Of a stretch of 64,000 nucleotides of DNA, positions 1-11,300 are shown piece after piece; the stretch's first letter is position 1; each line of letters starts with the position of its first letter. A model generated the notes under the pieces. The model saw nothing but the letters and a program-made list of their open reading frames with translations. It made no database searches and had not been told where the DNA came from. The position numbers were made by a program, and so were the translations under genes. Source of the stretch: Mansonella perstans (taxonomy: Eukaryota > Nematoda > Chromadorea > Rhabditida > Onchocercidae); NCBI GenBank assembly GCA_037074765.1, contig JBAMDO010000570.1:186001-250000 (forward strand), given 5' to 3'.

Positions 1-2966
1 GCGCACGATCTTGAAGAAACCTTGGTCACCCCATCTGAAAGTGTCTTTTGTAAAACAGCGTTTACTCCCTCGAAAATAATTTTTGGAATTAAGATTCAGT
101 TTAAAACTCATCAAGATTCGTTGCTGAAAATATCAATAAATTTTAAAGATTATACTTACTTTTCACCCCAGCTGTTTTTGAATAACCAATAATCCGTGCC
201 ACATTCAGTACCGTATCCAATTAATTCTACTGAATGATTCGGCTCCATTGTTGAACATTCCTTAACATCCGGTAATATGCCGGATTTGTAATATTGGTAC
301 AGCTTCGGAAATACAAGATCTGTTAAGCAGAAAAGATTGGAATGTTCCAATAAGAAATGGAAACATAAATGTTAGAGTAATTGTTATATTTTGAGGAAGG
401 GATGATTGTGTTTTTTTCACAGAAGATTAGAATAGGAGATATATTTGATACGACATTACTCTTCAGTTCACGACTGAAATTAGGCCCGAGGATGATTGGG
501 AAATTCAAAGTTTTATTGCACAAATAAAAAAAAAAATGTGGTTGCCAAATGTTATTTGTGTAGAATTTCTTACAAATAAATCTTATCCATTAAAAGCCAT
601 GTCTTTCATTCCTCTGATAGTATATTTGAATTGTTATCCTACCATTTGTTATATCTTAAATTCCAAACATACAAAGGTCAATTGACAGAAGCAATTGTTG
701 TGACTTAGATTTGGATCAATGAAAGCAAAGAAATTTTTAGTGAGGAATGATTCAGTTATCTTTCCATTGGATTTTTTGAACTTTTAAATATCGGAAGAAT
801 GATGTTACAATTATAGAATTGTTACATTATCAGTAAGATTTGATTGTTATTCTATCTGATAATTTTTTTTCTATTCACACTATCACTATTTAAACTATCT
901 TTTGCCATTAATCCAAGAAATTTCAATTTGTAATTTTTTGGATTGTAACATTCATTGCTTGTTGATATTTTTGCAAGACTGAAGGTATAGTATGAAAGGA
1001 TTATAAAAAGTTTTACAATGCTTGGAAAAAAAAACAAACTTAATGCAACAGGTCCCTTATTTGCTACGAACCAAGCCATTGCATTTGGCTCCGGATCGAT
1101 TTGATATAATTTGTTAATAAAAATTTCACCAATTCTTGGACAAAAATCAAGGCTTTGCAATAATAAAGGATAATGAATCGTTTGCGTGAAGCCGACATAT
1201 TTTCCATGTCTGTAGTACGGTATGATCAAATCGATAATTTTGATAATTTTATTGAAATTTTCAAGTCTTATAATCATCTAAATTTTTAATTATTTTTCGT
1301 GATTTTTCTTCAATGGATAATTTACGATGCACAATTGACAAATTAATCTTTGTAAAGACCATTATAAATAAGCATCTGTAAATGTCTATAATGGTTTGTA
1401 TTAAAAATATTTTTGTGATTAATTAGGAAGGATTGTGAAAAAAATCTTTCTAACAATTTTTGTTTTTAAGTTACAATTTTGCGCAATTTATTTAAATGGG
1501 ATTAGTACTGAATAGATAATATGAAATTATATAAACATTAGAATTTGAAATATTTAAATTAAATTAGGTATTGAATATAATTTTAAATGTTGATAACTTA
1601 CGCCAGAGAGTTGCTGATACTACCACTGCTACAACCATTGTTGTAATAATCACAATCCATCAATTCATATTCCGATATGGAAATATTTTGTCCATACCTG
1701 ATCGCGTATAATGATTCTACTACTGCTGCCGCAGCATATGCGTAGCATGAATTACATTTGCGTGCTAAAGGTATCAATTAATTTACATGATTGTGACGAA
1801 ATGTATTTTTCGTTTAAATTCAAAATAATATCGAAACTTGAAAAACAGAAAGTTGCGCACAAAAAAAATTTAATAATGCAGTTTAAAATAGTGCTTAAAT
1901 TTTAAAATTTCCGTCTTTTTTTAAATGTAAAGACTAATATTTTGTAGTAAAATTTAAGCTAACATTGTTTTTTAATTGGACTTACACCTCCTTTCTCTCT
2001 CCAATCCCAGCGTGGTGGATATGGTGAACCATCTGAGATTACATAAGTCCAATCAGGACCATAATGACGAAAAACATAGTTACTTGTTCTAAGAACTGGT
2101 CCAGAAAACTACAATTTAGTTAATCTCTTCCAGTTTTAATAAGTAAATTAATTTCTTCATGATTGTTAGTTCCTATGAAGTTTTATTATTATTGGAAAAA
2201 TTAAAAATATTTGAAATAAGATGTTGCATTGAAAGAAATTACCTAAATGGCTTTATAAAATAATTGCACACACTTTTTATATTCCCCTCATATCAGTCAC
2301 CTAAAAATCAAACTTGGAACAAAAGGAAAAAAAAAATCATGCGTCTTAAACAAATTTATTAAATTCAGTTGAAATTTTGAAAAATTCTTTTATTGAACCC
2401 CCATTAAGTTCAAACCCTATTAAATTCCTCATCAGTCCAATCAGCAAACTTGTTGATTTCAAATTCTGCTGTAAAATTTTCATTATTTGATTTCTCGATA
2501 AGGTCTACAATTTCCTGGAAAATCTTCAATCGTTCCCAATAGGTAATCGTTTCATTATCAAAATTACGAGGATATCTGAAAATTTTATAAATTTGAATAA
2601 CATATACATTCAATCAAAAATATTTCAGTAATTTTTCTAAATTCATTATTTGCTTTGTTTTTGATTTTTAATAGTTAAAATTATGGAGATTAAGATAATA
2701 GATTGGAATGAGAAATTAATTTAAATCCATAGGAATAAAGATTTTTTTAATGCAAAGTTGTTGAAAATAATTAGATGTTTTCTTTCTTTTTTTATTTCTC
2801 TAAATCTTTTTGATTTTTTTTTGTTTTTTTAAACTATTATTACAAACTTGATGAGAAATTTGTCGTAAAGTTCTTTAATTTCTGGAGCATAAAAAATTGT
2901 TGTATTGCCACAAGCACATTGTAATCGTACGAGCGTAATTGTTAAGAACAAAATTGATAACATCAT
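1..2966 (-). CDS. Cathepsin L-like cysteine protease (C1A papain family), 3' end outside window
   Basis: Secreted or lysosomal papain-type endopeptidase. The start at 2966 opens a hydrophobic signal peptide (MMLSILFLTITLVRLQ) in exon 2966-2844. Exon about 2575-2416 holds an I29 inhibitor-type propeptide (ERLKIFQE, then EINKFADWTDEEF). Exon about 2108-1985 carries the start of the mature enzyme (PPRWDWREKGG). Exon about 1765-1608 holds the active-site cysteine in KCNSCYAYAAAA and a disulfide-type NNGCSSG. Exon about 1190-1035 has AMAWFVANKGPVAL. Exon about 350-167 has the catalytic histidine (NHSVELIGYG) and asparagine (LFKNSWGEK), and the last piece at the window edge reads WGDQGFFKIVR. All three catalytic residues are visible. 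The usual Cys-Trp-Ala after the active cysteine is Cys-Tyr-Ala. The stretch normally holding the oxyanion-hole Gln was not found and may be a short missed exon. Exact borders are estimates. Confidence 0.85.
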
Positions 2967-3663
2967 TGTAGTGTATCTGATGAATAATTAAAATTTAAAA
3001 AAAAAAAAAAAAAAAAAACATATAATATCCAACGATAATCAGATATTAGTGAAGAATGAATGAATTGAACAAATTGATTCTGAAATTTATTTTTTATATT
3101 GCGAAAAAAAAAGAATAGTAAGTACTATCAGACACTATAGAAAATTATAAAAAATTATATAACAGTACTTAAATTAATTTCTTAAAGAAAAATTAATTCA
3201 TGAAATTTATTAGTTTGTAAAACAAATTTTACATAAATTGTTTGTTTGTTAGAAGAAATTAATGATAAAAAATTGTTAATATGTCATCAAGTAAGTAAGC
3301 CTAGTTACATTTGTTAGCCAATGCAAAACAAAGAAAAAAATAGCTCATTTGCAACAGCGAACTTAGAATAACGTGTTAATTGCCCAAATCATTTAAACTT
3401 TCAAACAAAACAAGCAGAGAAAAGAAATCGAGGAAGAACTTCAACCAAGATAAATTAGCCAAGATATCACAAAAATTATTGGAAAAGATCAATAACTATC
3501 ATTAATTTCACTCACATTTATAATCTTATCAATATCATTTCATCGATTTTGACAAAAAACAAAGAAAGGAAAAATTGTTTCATTCTCTAAATTTCCAGAA
3601 AATGAAATAATACAAAACAGCAGGCATTGTTTGGTTGCCTTGGAAGAAAGGAAATCTTAAGTA
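2967..3663. other. Intergenic, AT-rich, no gene seen
   Basis: Upstream flank of the protease gene. It contains a 20-base A run near 3000 and otherwise low-complexity A/T sequence. I see no open frame with coding character on either strand. The promoter of the protease should lie here, but no specific site could be recognised. Confidence 0.5.
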
Positions 3664-4258
3664 TGGAAATTGCTGTATTATAATTGACTATATTGTTGAG
3701 AAACTCGACGAAATTTTGGCACATTCTGAGAAAATTTGAGGCTAGGCGCGAATATCCTGAATTAATCTTCGGTGATAACATATGTCAGTTTCAACAAGCG
3801 TTCAAAAGCATCAAGGAAAACGATGATAAATTTTTTTCGAAGTTAGAAGATCAAATCTTCTAGATACGAAAGTGGCTTGGAATAATATAGTATCAAAATC
3901 TTCTTGTAGTGAAAGAATTTATAAAAGAATGGTTGGACAAAGATGGCTATGAGAAGAGCCATCGGAAGAAAACTGTTATGAGAAAGGTTAATAGTCGAAA
4001 TAGAAGATCACTCATTTATATAAACATCGATAATTGCTCAGATATAAGACCCGCCAGAAATTAATTGGTTACACCACTCAAAACATCGACACTTCTTGGG
4101 AAACTTGGAAAAGGGAATACTTACTCAGTTTAAGAAGGCGTACGCAAAGAGAACTTTTTAAAAAAAAAATCTTAGAAAAGAGAACGTCATGTAAAGGGGA
4201 AACAGTTTCTGTTAATGAAACCAAAGATATATGGAAATTAGCTAAAACCAAGTAAATA
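3664..4258 (+). mobile_element. Degenerate Bel/Pao LTR-retrotransposon integrase and C-terminal relic
   Basis: Translating the plus strand gives successive pieces that match the known order of a Bel/Pao polyprotein tail. NSTKFW and FEARREYPELIFGDN come first, with the second catalytic Asp of the integrase DDE core in FGDN, followed by CQFQQAFKSI. Next is WNNIVSKSSC, then RIYKRMVGQ, then AMRRAIGRKLL. The last part, 4034-4255, is an open stretch starting LRYKTRQKL and ending KDIWKLAKTK, resembling the domain that follows integrase in this group. Frame changes and stop codons (after DQIF and GRKLL, among others) show the copy is dead. No LTRs, gag or reverse transcriptase were recognised, so only the 3' part survives. 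Family assignment rests on motif recall. Confidence 0.7.
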
Positions 4259-4715
4259 AAAAATAGCAAAAACGAAAATATTAAGAGTGCACTACTACTC
4301 AATGGATAACTCATTAGCGGATCGTAAATTTATGATATCCTCTAGAAATGGCTAACGAAAAAAGTTCCAACGCAGATACTAGGATAATTAAGGAATCAAT
4401 AAAAAAAAATGAAGAACAGAGATGGATGTGTATCATCTCGAGCTGGAAATTCGATTCGATCACAAATTCAGGTGAATTACATATTAACGAATGGATACTT
4501 GGTAACTATTTCGCCAGTTGGTAGTGTTTGAATCGATTCAATAATATTAATATACAGTTGAAGACGCCGTAACTTCTGGATAGTAATTTCTCATATTTTG
4601 TTGCATTAGAGATCTTCTGCTGACAATTGTTGATCCAGTGGCGATAGACTTTTGTTCTTGATTTCGCTAAGGATTTTTTCTTTATCTTTTACCGGCTGCG
4701 CACTCTTGATTAAAC

Positions 4716-4895
4716 TGGAGAATAGTCCTGGCTCGTGCCACTAAATGTTTCCTGCTGTGGAAGACTATTTTGATTGCAGGAGAAATCCTCGACTGGTTGC
4801 TGCAGTAATTCCAGAAGAATAAAAATTAAGATTTGTACAAACAGTATTACAGATCGGGTGACTGGCGTCAGCAGTGATGGTTATAAACTCGACTA
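4716..4895 (+). repeat. Dispersed repeat, partner at about 11105-11300
   Basis: About 180 bases that share runs such as GAGAAATCCTCGACTG and the spaced elements GTGACTGGCGTCAGCAGTGATG / GTAACTGGCATTCACAGTGATGAC with 11105-11300 in the same orientation. Here the repeat runs in frame into the dead exon copy that follows, suggesting both were part of one duplicated gene region. Similarity is imperfect, with several indels. Confidence 0.5.
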
Positions 4896-5045
4896 TTTTT
4901 ATCGTTGTTTCAAGAAATGTTGCAGTGAAAAAAATTTCGAAGGGCAGCGAAACAACTTGGTCTTAATGTTTCACGGAGCTGACCGTACATGCATCGACCC
5001 TTGTTGTAAATAAAAATGACACCAAAGAGATGTTGAAAACATCCA
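4896..5045 (+). pseudogene. Orphan exon fragment of the inverted-duplication gene family
   Basis: The reading LDYFYRCFKKCCSEKNFEG followed by QRNNLVLMFHGAD is nearly identical to the exon at 14500-14684 and its inverted partner at 6704-6523. After the FHGAD motif a small indel shifts the frame, giving a stop (CIDPCCK then stop). In another frame the DNA still resembles the downstream NKNDTKEMLKT part. Flanking exons of the family are absent. It is therefore a third, truncated and dead copy lying about 400 bases outside the left arm of the inverted repeat. Confidence 0.75.
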
Positions 5046-6035
5046 ACGGCACTGCAATGACCAATGAATTTAAAAAGGTTTTTTTTTATTCTTAGAAAAA
5101 ATTTAAATTTGATGTTTTTAATAGATTATGTAAGTTCGAGAAAACGAGCAATGAAATTCAAAACAACGGTGAAACGAGCAATGAAATACAAAACGAGAGG
5201 ATTTACACTTCAACCATTCGTTTAGTTATGTCAATAATTTCGAATTAGATTGAAATTCTATCAAAAACAGTTTCAATCAATTTCAAATGATTATTGTTTT
5301 GATAAATGATCATCTAAATATTGTTTTGACCAACGAATCATTGGATTCAAGTATCTTTCAGATTTCACTCATTTGAACTCAAATATCTTATGGCCAGATA
5401 AAGGATCAAGCAGCAGAGAAATCCAGAAAAGTTTGTGAATGTGCTTTTCACGATACGAGAACAATCATGTTCATCAAGTTAAGTGCATATATAATTAGTT
5501 TTTTTTCAATGCATATATAATTTTATGGTTTTTTGTATTTTTTGTGATATATTGAAAAGTATTTGTAGTTTGATTATTTTGTTAGATGAAGTTCAAAAAT
5601 TCTGTGAATTAAATATAGTCGATATTTGAAAAACTTGAAAAATGCACCGATTCATCAATTTCCTTAAAATTACATAGTGCAATTTTTTTTAATTCCATTA
5701 ATTTTCCTTAGACTTCGCCGTTCGGTTCAATTCCATGAAAGGTAGATGATAACATTTCATATTTCACTACTTTGTGATTTACATTCCGCATTTGATCAGA
5801 TTTTGCACACAAAAAAGCTACCATAATTAAAAGAGATAATTCATGTAAATCATCTTATTTAAGACATTTTGCATGAATTTTTTTCTAAACTTTTGGACAA
5901 TAAGCAGCAGTATTTTTAGACATATATTCGACATTTCAAATGAACAATTTGTTTGTATATTTTATTAAATGTTTATCGCATTTCATAATAATATTTTTAT
6001 GGTATCAACTGCTGAAGATTTTCCGTCTTTGCATT

Positions 6036-8777
6036 TCATCGGCCGTATTTTGCAACTCCAATAATTACATAAACGGGACCCTCATGGAAATCAGTTTCAA
6101 CTTCATAATTTACTCCAGTCGTTGATGTCCCATCAAGTAAACGTAACGTGCTCAGAGGAGTGTCTGAGAATACATTACTGCAAAAAAAAAAATGTATTAA
6201 TTCATTTTCTGCAAATTATCACAAACATTCCGTTTAAAATTCTAAATATCCAACCTGAATATCTCTTCACTATCTTCAGGCTCAGTCCCATTGATCACTG
6301 TAAAATGGAACGCTACTGTTTGATGATTCCCAAGGAAGAGCAATTCCTTCTGCAGAAAAGATAATTTTACAAAACTGCCATACGAAAGGAGCATATTTTG
6401 GGAAAATCGAGGCACGTGAAGTTATGTGAAATTTAACAATTAACAGTAAAACGGTATTCTTAATGGAAAGTGACTTTACAACATTAACGATACATGAACT
6501 AGAGTCCATAAAAATGTCAAACCTTCCAGTCCTCAAACTTTGTTTTCAAAATCTTTTTAGTGTCATTTTTATTCACAACAAGGGTCGATGCATGTACGTC
6601 AGCTCCGTGAAACATTAAGACCAAGTTGTTCTGCTGCCCTTCGAAATTTTCTTCACTACAATATTCCTTGAAACAACGATAAAAGTAGTCGTTGTCTATC
6701 ATAACTGATATAATATTGATTTTATTATTTTGTCCAACATCGCAATTATCAAATTAATGCTTGGAACTCCATCAAACATTCCGTGAATCTGCTTCGGATT
6801 TATCTCGTAACCAAGAAATTACCAAATCTGACTCACACTTTTCGAGTATCCGGTTGAGCAACAACGCAAACTGGCACGCTACCAAAATCCTTCCTGATAA
6901 TTCCGGCTGCTTTTAACCATGGATTTCTAGCATCTTCTGGATATTTATCACTGTTACTTATCACAATGGCTAACTTCAACGGTGCCTAAATATCATGTTT
7001 ATCCATTAGAAGATGGAAAGTAGTAATTCAAGGGTCACGTGCTCACCTATTGATTTTTAATAAACTCACCCCATTACTTTCTTGTTTCTGGATCAATGAT
7101 TTATTTCCATTACTGAAAAATTAGATTACATGTAAAAACAAATATGACAATAATCAACTTATATTCGACATATTTTTTATCGGTCTTTTGGAGATCAGTG
7201 AATTACATTCTAATTACATTTTTGAATTAAATCTTATGTCTTATACTGTTCTTATTATATTAGGACAGAGGTCACATTGTCATTCAACAGAGAGATCACA
7301 TCACATTGTGATGGTGATATTGAGAATACTGCAATCTTTGTATTAAAACAATTGAATTTCAATATCACTTGACTGCAATCTAATCAAAGGTCACAATGAT
7401 TATAGTTTGTTTCTGTAAATATAAAGAATGACCAACAGGATGTCTTCTATTCCCATGGTATGGAAGAAGATGCTTTTCATTGGAATTTTATAGATGAAAA
7501 TGTTTGAATAGTGACTGCTCGGAATAATCACTCCATTCATTGGACTTCCTTTTTCTTTCATTTGATCCGGGATAGTTATGACATCCATATCTAGAATTGT
7601 ATAATCCGAGCTATTTTGTTTGCTAAATACTAATTTCACGTTATTCTTTGACTAATTATGGTTAGTCCAAAAATTCACTACAAACCATGTGGGATTATTT
7701 CGAATATGTTTAGATGATTTTCCTGAGACGTCAAAATCAGTAGATGGGAAAAAAGCGCGTTGGCAGTTATATTCAGCGGCTTTTCGCTACCAAAGAAAAT
7801 AGCTTGAAACGGAGACCAGTGATATTCCGAGAATTCTATTCTTTTTTTTATGCTACCAGGAACCTGAGAAAGAAAAATTTGCATTGGTTTAGAAAGCTGA
7901 AATTTCTTAAATTTCAACAATGAGATGAGAAAAAATTCCTGAAAAGAAAGAACTGAGCTTTCTAATCGATATTATTTCGTTAAATTCAAACTTAAAGTAA
8001 TAAAAACAGGACATACTTCCAGATTGGTAAAATTTGTTCGAGATACGAGTTCATATGCTTTCGTAAGGTATGGTGGAGTTATTTTGCCATCCCGATAATA
8101 CAGTATTCTGGATCGACGATTTAACACGAAGTTTGCAGATTCAGACATGACAGGAATTTTGCTGTTGAATGATGTTAAAAAACTATTCATTGTAATTATT
8201 TTCAACCAATTAATTTCAAGTTTTTAACTCCTTGCAATTTGCTTCACACTTTCAAAGTATTTAAAATAATGAAATTTGGTGGACATGATCTGATTTTGAT
8301 GGACATGATCTGATTTTGAGAAGCATTTGCAACATAATTATAAATAATTAATAGAATATTACTAACGCCATATTTTGTAAGTCTTTGCTGGCTAAGTCTT
8401 CAGCAACACTCGTTCCTACTGGAGGAAGAACAAATATCTTATCCAACCGATCTTCGTCGTATGTTTGTTCATTTCTAACTCTTTTGTCTAAAGGTTCTTT
8501 ATCGTATGTATGTATATTTCTTCTTTTTTTCTCTAATGGATATTTGTCGTATGTTTGTTTATTTCCTCTTCCTGAAATTTCAATTAAATTTTCACTATAC
8601 TTCTAGTTCTTCAGATATTTAAATAGTAAATGCATCACTCAGTTTTCCAAGTATGTACAGTGGATTTCATTTCGAATCATTTTGCTGAAGTGCAGATAAT
8701 CTACCTGTTGAAGTGATATTGATTGCAGTTGCATGGGCCACAAAAAGTGTAAAGACAGCGAGAAATTCAAAATTCAT
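6036..8777 (-). CDS. Secreted protein of unknown family, left copy (possibly broken)
   Basis: I do not recognise the family. ATG at 8777 follows an AG acceptor (TTTGCAGGTAAAATG), consistent with trans-splicing. Exon 1 (8777-8705) encodes a signal peptide, MNFEFLAVFTLFVAHATA. Exon 2 (8571-8367) encodes three 16-residue repeats (QTYD or HTYD core). Later exons: 8161-8017 (VMSESANFVLNRRSRILYYR), about 7867-7690 (HWSPFQAIFFGSEKPLNI), about 7635-7440 (VITIPDQMKEKGSPMNGVII), about 7113-7071, 6985-6839 (LKLAIVISNSDKYPEDARNP), about 6807-6729 (INPKQIHGMFDGVPSINLI), 6704-6523 (NLVLMFHGAD), 6349-6255 and 6177-6036 ending KYGR-stop. LKLAIVIS and INPKQIHGM weakly resemble the second half of a von Willebrand A fold, but no DxSxS site is visible. 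The donor after MLDK reads AT instead of GT (6727-6728), so this copy may be mis-spliced. Confidence 0.65.
8281..8318. repeat. Short tandem duplication in left arm only
   Basis: The unit GGACATGATCTGATTTTGA occurs twice back to back. The equivalent position of the right arm (about 12800-12830) lacks the doubling. It lies in intron 2 of the left gene copy and postdates the inverted duplication or was lost on the other side. Confidence 0.8.
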
Positions 8778-9235
8778 TTTACCTGCAAATTAAAAATATA
8801 TTCAGTAAATTTAATCGTCAAACTAATTTCTATCATAAATATTTTTGAAATTCTTGGACGTTTTACTGAATGGATTTAATTATTATGCAAGTTTAGTAAA
8901 TCTGCGAAAGCATGCATTTTTTCAAATAATTCATAAAATGCTATTGTTTAAATATTAATATTTTCATAGGACTAATTTACGGCATGCTTTTTCAATGAGT
9001 AATGGTAATTGCTATGTATAGAACACTTGGATTTAAATTTGGGTGATTGAACAAAACAGCGAAAATAAATCCAACGATTCCTTTTTGTTTAAGTTTCGAT
9101 AACTAATGGAAAATGTAAAACGACAGAACTAAAGGAAAACTTTTTTTGGCAACAGAAAGATTGGCTTTGAGACCTAAACGAAAAGGTTAGGCCTTTTATG
9201 GTGAAAAATTTTTAATTCAGTTCCAGTCAAAGATC

Positions 9236-9345
9236 AAAAATTATCAAAAATCAAAAATTATCAAAAATCAAAGATCAAAAATCAAAACCAATAGATAAAA
9301 TAATGAATATAACCAATATAATGAATATAACCAATATGTCAAAAT
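9236..9345. repeat. Short tandem repeats at inner edge of left arm
   Basis: A run of ATCAAAAATTATCAAAA-type units is followed by two copies of ATAATGAATATAACCAAT. It sits exactly where the similarity between the two arms ends, so slippage-prone sequence marks this junction. Confidence 0.7.
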
Positions 9346-10158
9346 CAAAAATTTTCAAGGAGAGTATTGCAAATATGTTTCTAGCTCAATAAAATATGCA
9401 TTTGTTTTGTATGATAATATGTAAGAAGATTACAGCAGGAAATTATTGTTGCAAAGCAAGAAATAGTTACTAAAAAATCCGTCAGCAAATCAAAGATCAT
9501 CCATTTGGTTGACAACTTGACATTGCATGCTTATGAAGAATCGGATAAATAATCGCTTGTTTAACAATAAATTAACAACAAATTTAACAGAGAAGCCAAT
9601 TTTGCCAATGAATATTGCTGTAATTACTGTTGTGCTAACAGTGCTAATTTTCATGACAATGATTATTACCATTACTGTAATTTTTATATTCTGTAAGCTC
9701 ATCTGATTTCCTTTAAATTGTAAAAACATTAAGAAATTAAAAATATTTGCTTGACATTTTTCTTGTTGATTTTAATTTGAGACTTTGTTTGTTGATTGTT
9801 TGTTAACTTTTGTTAATTTGTTAATTGTTTGTTAATTTGCGACTACAAGTTTTTCATTTCTGTTATAGCCACATTCTGTATGTCTAAATGTTCACCTTCA
9901 AGTTATATCACTGCCAGTTAATATGTTTCGCCTTCCGAGTATAATACAGGACAGTAAAGAAATTGTTTTAAAACTCCTATATCAAACTGAGATAATGGAA
10001 TTAAATGCTGCATTCTGATGACAGCACCAAAGATGTTATGGCATTTGATTCTCATACTTTTGCGTGTGTTCCCTGAATTATGCACTAATTGTTGATTCTT
10101 TTTCACTAATTTTTCAGTTTATTTTTGAGTTTTGAATTTAAAAATTTAAGACCAATAA

Positions 10159-10387
10159 ATGGAAAATAAAACCGTAAGCAGGATTGTGAAATAATGATGG
10201 ATAAGCTTTTTTTCAGGTTTCTTCAAATGGCATTCAAGCGTTACTTGATGCTTTTCCAATATCTAATTATTCTCAGGAAATGAAGGTTGCTAATTCTCTT
10301 TTTATCTTTGTTAAATTATTTTTTCCTGAAACTTACTTTACTTAGATGGTATTACTGGGAAGATTGCTTTGTCTAATAGTTGTTTAG
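10159..10387 (+). CDS. Candidate tiny gene in the palindrome spacer
   Basis: Three short pieces splice in frame. 10159-10173 is MENKT with a GTAAGC donor, preceded by a TTTAAG that could be a trans-splice acceptor. 10217-10285, after TTTTTTTCAG, reads VSSNGIQALLDAFPISNY then SQEMK, with a GTTGCT donor. 10346-10387, after TTACTTAG, reads MVLLGRLLCLIVV and a stop. The product would be about 41 residues with a hydrophobic tail. The middle exon has clear coding character and clean borders; the last exon is less certain. It could be a real micropeptide gene or the 5' remnant of a larger lost gene. No family recognised. Confidence 0.3.
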
Positions 10388-10796
10388 AAAGCTTGCTACA
10401 GACATTTTTACATTATTTTTACATTATTTGGACTTCTCTCTCTTTCAAATATTACCGTGAATATTTTCAGTAAAAAAAGAATGCGTAGTAGAGACGGAGA
10501 AAGAATGATTAGTGGGAATGGAAATTAATTTAGCTGAAAATGATAATTAATTAGTTGTGTTAATAATTTCCAAAATGAATTTTCAAACATGTCTATGCGA
10601 CAGAGGTATAACGGCATTTTCTAATCAAAGCCATTGAGGGTAAATTCTTCTGATTTGTTGCTATTCTTAATGTTTATCGAATTTAATTGAGTAAAATAAC
10701 TATAATTAATAAATCAAGATTTAAACATAACTGCCTCAATACTGTAATACCGTAGAAATTAACCATATTATCAGTTAAAATGACGAACACTTATTA

Positions 10797-10880
10797 ATAC
10801 ACGTGACAGAGATATGACAATTTCAATTTAATACATGTGACAGAGGTATGACAATTTCAATTTAATACATGTGACATGAG
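10797..10880. repeat. Tandem repeat, about 37-base unit
   Basis: Two full copies and one partial copy of a unit beginning TGTGACAGAGGTATGAC and continuing AATTTCAATTTAATACA. It lies in the spacer of the inverted duplication. A second small tandem pair (TTTGCTTATTTAACAACCCT) lies just downstream at about 10945-10985. Confidence 0.8.
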
Positions 10881-11104
10881 GACATACCCCGATCGGCAGA
10901 ATTGGAAAAAAAGGAATTGTTATAAACTTATTTGATGATTGATTTGCTTATTTAACAACCCTACTTTGCTTATTTAACAACCCTTGATAAATTTAAATGT
11001 TCATTTCAGTTTTTCTAATTTTTTTACATTACTGAAAATTTTCATATCAGATAGATTATCGAACTATTATATAAATTTGATCGAACCCTGAAAGATTCAA
11101 AAAA

Positions 11105-11300
11105 AGCGAGCAGATGCGTGAACAACTGTTTTGGCATTCTTCTGTGGTAGAAGCTGTTTTTTTCGTAAGAGAAATCCTCGACTGATTTCGGTGAACAAAA
11201 GAATATGAAAATTAATTTCACCAGTCAATATTACAGAAAATAAAATTGGAAAAGGCAATAGGTGTAACTGGCATTCACAGTGATGACTGCATGCTGGAGT
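11105..11300 (+). repeat. Dispersed repeat, partner of 4716-4895
   Basis: Same-orientation relative of 4716-4895, sharing AGAGAAATCCTCGACTG and a GTAACTGGCATTCACAGTGATG block. A downstream in-frame piece reads AIGVTGIHSDDCMLEL, the counterpart of VTGVSSDGYKLDY in the other copy. The exon that follows in the left copy is missing here. Confidence 0.45.

Larger units (their letters stand above)
5423..9242. repeat. Left arm of 3.8 kb inverted duplication
   Basis: Reverse-complement partner of 11979-15760. The outer edge is marked by CCAGAAAAGTTTGTGAATG here versus its reverse complement ending at 15760. The inner edge is the AGTCAAAGATCAAAAATT stretch ending at 9242, which is found reversed beginning at 11979. 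Long near-identical blocks cover introns, the promoter side and the 3' flank as well as exons, so the duplication was of genomic DNA, not of an mRNA. Arms differ by substitutions and indels, including a left-only 21-base tandem doubling near 8281-8318 and extra repeat units in exon 2. Confidence 0.9.

Noticed and set aside
9490..9729. 79-codon ATG-initiated minus-strand frame with hydrophobic, basic composition in the spacer
   Set aside because: Single exon, low complexity, no acceptor near the start and no recognisable domain; plausible by chance in AT-rich DNA with this bias.
9918..10106. 62-codon minus-strand frame ending SEGETY
   Set aside because: Has a soluble protein-like composition but starts with GTG and has no partner exon on that strand; it overlaps the start of the plus-strand candidate gene.
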